DNA from: an uncultured Eubacteriales bacterium
Lineage (GTDB): Bacteria > Bacillota_A > Clostridia > Christensenellales > Aristaeellaceae
Assembly (NCBI GenBank): GCA_900553645.1
Contig: USEE01000076.1
Coordinates: 1 to 6,580 of the forward strand
Length of the DNA: 6,580 bases
Direction of reading: 5' to 3'
Shown: positions 4,477-6,580 of the stretch, piece by piece
How positions within the stretch are numbered: position 1 is the first letter of the stretch
How the letters are laid out: every line of letters starts with the position of its first letter
Translations under genes and position numbers: made by a program
Notes under the pieces: generated by a model
The model's input: only the letters and a program-made list of their open reading frames with translations
The model's database searches: none
What the model was told of the DNA's origin: nothing

Positions 4477-6531
4477 ATGAAAATACTTAGCGAATACAAG
4501 CTGGGCGATATGCTGCTGCGCTATCTGACCGATGAGGAGCGGCATGTGGGCATGATGCTGATACCTGTGGAAATGGCGGACTGCGTGCTGGACAAGCAGT
4601 GGAAACTGGAGCCGCTCGCGCAGTACCATACGCTGTATGACGTCGCGCCCGGCAGCTTTGCGGGCGGCCATAGTCTGGCGTGCTCGGATGTGGTCGATGA
4701 GATGCGCCTGGTCGGGCAGGAGCGCCGGGACGATGCGATAATCACTGCGATTGCGGATGCGGCCGGACGCACTATCTATCACCGCGCCGCATGGCATGAG
4801 GGTCTGGAAGCGCTGCGCGTGTCCACGGCGTTTGAAAACAATACCGATGCGCCGCTGACGCTGGACCTGCTTACCAGCGTGAACGTGGGCAATATCACGC
4901 CCTTCACCCCGGCGGACGCCGTGGGCGCGCTGACCGTGCACCGCGTGCACAGCGCGTGGAGCGCCGAGGGTCGGCTGCACAGCGAAAGCGTGGAGAGCAT
5001 GCATCTGGAGTCGTCCTGGTCGGGCTATGGTATGCGCATCGAAAAGTTTGCTCAAATCGGCTCCATGCCCGTGCGCGGCTGGTTCCCGTTTGCGGCGGTA
5101 GAGGACAAAAAGGCGGGCGTGACGTGGGCTATACAGCTGGCCTGCCCCAGCTCGTGGCAGTGCGAACTGCGCCGTCAGGGCGAAGGGCTTAGCATGTCGA
5201 TAGGCCTGCCGGACGATGAGACGGGCCGCTGGCGCCGCACGGTCAACCCGGGCGAACGCTTTGAAACGCCCGAAGCATACGTAACGGCGGGGCGCTGCGG
5301 CGTGGACGCGGCGTCCCAGCGGCTGCTCACGGTGCAGCGCGAAAACTGGCTGCGCCGCGATGAAGAGCTGCCCGTGCTGTTCAACGAATACTGCACCACA
5401 TGGGGCAATCCTACGCATGAAAACATGGTAAAAATCGCAAATCGCATACGCGGTCACGAAATCGACTTTATGGTTATGGACGCCGGCTGGTACGGCAGGG
5501 GCAATCTGGAATGGAGCGAGTGCGGCGGCGACTGGATACCCAATGCCGAAATGTTCCCGGACGGATTGAAGGCCACTGCGGACGCAATACGCGCCTGTGG
5601 CTTTAAGCCGGGCATATGGTTCGAGGCCGAAAACTGCGCGCCCATGTCCGAACTGTTTGAGCGCGACGAGCTGCTGCTCAAAAAGCGCGGCCACGTGCTA
5701 GGCTCTGCAAAGCGGCGCTTCCTTGATATGCGTATGCCCAAGGCGCATGAATATCTGGCCGAACGCGTGACGGGGCTTTTGCAGAAATGCGGCTTTGAAT
5801 ACATAAAGGTGGATTATAACGATACTATAGGCATCGGCTGCGACGATCCCGACGGATTGGGCGAGGGCCTGCGCAAGAACATGCAAGGCACGCTGGATTT
5901 CTTCCGCGAAATGCGCGCGGCCGTTCCGGGGCTGTATATAGAAAACTGCTCCTCGGGCGGTCACCGGCTGGAGCCGTCCATGATGGGGGTTGCGGACATG
6001 GCCTCGTTCTCGGACGCGCACGAATGTCAGGAGATACCGATCATCGCCGCAAACCTGCACCGCATGATACTGCCCGGCCAGTCGCAGATATGGGCCGTGC
6101 TGCGCAAGACCGACAGTCTGCGCCGTGTGAACTATTCTCTGGTCAACACCTTCCTGGGCGTAATGTGCCTGTCCGGCGATATGCTGGATCTGTCGGACGA
6201 ACAGTGGAAAAAGGTGGACGAGGGCATAGCGTTTTATAAGGCGGTGCGCCATATAATCCGCGATGGCGTGACCAGCTTCCACGGCGACGTGTCCGAATCG
6301 TGGCGGCATCCCACGGGCTGGCAGGGCATAGTGCGCACGTCGGGCGGCGAAACGCTCGCGGTGATCCATACGTTTGGCGGCAGCTTCCCGGCGAGCGTGA
6401 CTCTGCCGGTGAGCGCGCGCCGCGTGCGGCGCATTATGCGCAGCGAGAATAACGACGTGTATCTGGGCGACGGCTGCCTTACGGTGTCGCTGAACGCGCC
6501 GTTTGAGGCAATAGCCGTGTATCTGGACTAG
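4477..6531 (+). CDS. Alpha-galactosidase, glycoside hydrolase family 36
   Basis: A 684-residue retaining enzyme that removes terminal alpha-1,6-galactosyl groups from raffinose-type sugars or galactomannan fragments. The length fits GH36. An N-terminal beta-rich domain (about 1-290) leads to a TIM barrel starting near PVLFNEY (residue 299), then a C-terminal beta domain from about 600. Visible motifs are DAGWYG (Asp335), the nucleophile in IKVDYND (Asp446; canonical enzymes have KWDMNR), CSSGGHR at 491-497 matching the family's CxxGxxR substrate-binding motif, and the acid/base in SDAHE (Asp513; canonical SDNT). The variant residues suggest a divergent GH36 clade rather than the classical AgaA/MelA-like proteins, but the catalytic residues are intact. 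No signal peptide is seen, so it should be cytoplasmic. It is translated 15 nt after the GH43 gene. The stop codon TAG is the first three bases of a repeat that also occurs at 1691. Specificity for an alpha-galactoside is likely but not proven. Confidence 0.9.
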   Translation: MKILSEYKLGDMLLRYLTDEERHVGMMLIPVEMADCVLDKQWKLEPLAQYHTLYDVAPGSFAGGHSLACSDVVDEMRLVGQERRDDAIITAIADAAGRTIYHRAAWHEGLEALRVSTAFENNTDAPLTLDLLTSVNVGNITPFTPADAVGALTVHRVHSAWSAEGRLHSESVESMHLESSWSGYGMRIEKFAQIGSMPVRGWFPFAAVEDKKAGVTWAIQLACPSSWQCELRRQGEGLSMSIGLPDDETGRWRRTVNPGERFETPEAYVTAGRCGVDAASQRLLTVQRENWLRRDEELPVLFNEYCTTWGNPTHENMVKIANRIRGHEIDFMVMDAGWYGRGNLEWSECGGDWIPNAEMFPDGLKATADAIRACGFKPGIWFEAENCAPMSELFERDELLLKKRGHVLGSAKRRFLDMRMPKAHEYLAERVTGLLQKCGFEYIKVDYNDTIGIGCDDPDGLGEGLRKNMQGTLDFFREMRAAVPGLYIENCSSGGHRLEPSMMGVADMASFSDAHECQEIPIIAANLHRMILPGQSQIWAVLRKTDSLRRVNYSLVNTFLGVMCLSGDMLDLSDEQWKKVDEGIAFYKAVRHIIRDGVTSFHGDVSESWRHPTGWQGIVRTSGGETLAVIHTFGGSFPASVTLPVSARRVRRIMRSENNDVYLGDGCLTVSLNAPFEAIAVYLD

Positions 6532-6543
6532 AGTGTGTCTCAA
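6529..6543 (+). repeat. Second copy of the palindromic element's end sequence
   Basis: TAGAGTGTGTCTCAA is identical to 1691-1705, the outer end of the 68-nt inverted repeat. After it the sequence differs (AAATTCCTGAG onward), so only the terminal portion is shared. It begins exactly at the stop codon of the alpha-galactosidase gene, and any partner arm would lie beyond the window edge. It may be one end of a related mobile element. No terminator is visible in the remaining 37 nt. Confidence 0.7.
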
Positions 6544-6580
6544 AAATTCCTGAGTACGCAATTTCGGGCGTCGCTGCGCC

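Noticed and set aside
4336..5694. Long minus-strand open frame (452 codons) opposite the GH36 gene
   Set aside because: It is a shadow of the GC-rich coding strand: composition is rich in Arg, Ala and His with no domain, while the + strand frame carries complete GH36 motifs.
5698..6561. Minus-strand open frame of 287 codons at the right end
   Set aside because: It is antisense to the GH36 catalytic region and rich in His, Arg and Ala, as expected for a shadow frame.

Overview
The window is a GC-rich bacterial segment with five protein-coding genes, all on the + strand. They are preceded by purine-rich Shine-Dalgarno sequences, usually GGAGG-like. Strong SD use, a YtrB-like ABC exporter pair and the style of the two glycosidases suggest a member of the Firmicutes, probably a gut-type Clostridia lineage. 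Isoleucine codon ATA is used often despite the high GC, and no gene is a phylogenetic marker, so the assignment is an inference.

Region 1 (1-1413) holds the 3' part of an ABC ATPase, cut by the window edge, and a closely coupled small ABC-2 type permease. Together they look like a YtrBC/BcrAB-like export unit. Region 2 (1414-1802) is a 389-nt non-coding stretch. It contains a GC-rich hairpin that may terminate the ABC transcript, a good sigma-A-type promoter, and a striking 68-nt perfect inverted repeat (28-nt arms, 12-nt loop) that looks like a small mobile element. A second promoter-like match straddles the right end of this repeat. Region 3 (1803-2768) is a uroporphyrinogen-decarboxylase-fold protein. 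It has a His-x-Cys...Cys signature, so it resembles corrinoid methyltransferases of the MtaA/MtbA type more than true HemE.

Region 4 (2769-3042) contains a probable terminator, then an extended -10 promoter overlapped by a 27-nt near-perfect dyad that looks like a repressor operator. It leads into region 5 (3043-6531), a two-gene operon encoding a GH43 family glycosidase and a GH36 alpha-galactosidase 15 nt apart. Neither has a visible signal peptide, so they probably act in the cytoplasm on imported plant oligosaccharides, removing arabinosyl or xylosyl and alpha-galactosyl groups.

The 15-nt end sequence of the palindromic element (TAGAGTGTGTCTCAA) recurs at 6529-6543, where it forms the stop codon of the alpha-galactosidase gene and runs on toward the window edge. 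This suggests a repeat family scattered in the genome. No RNA genes, CRISPR array, transposase gene or origin were seen. The most interesting material here is the palindromic repeat and its effect on neighbouring genes, the operator-like dyad, and the unassigned methyltransferase-like protein. The window shows no clear multi-gene novel system.
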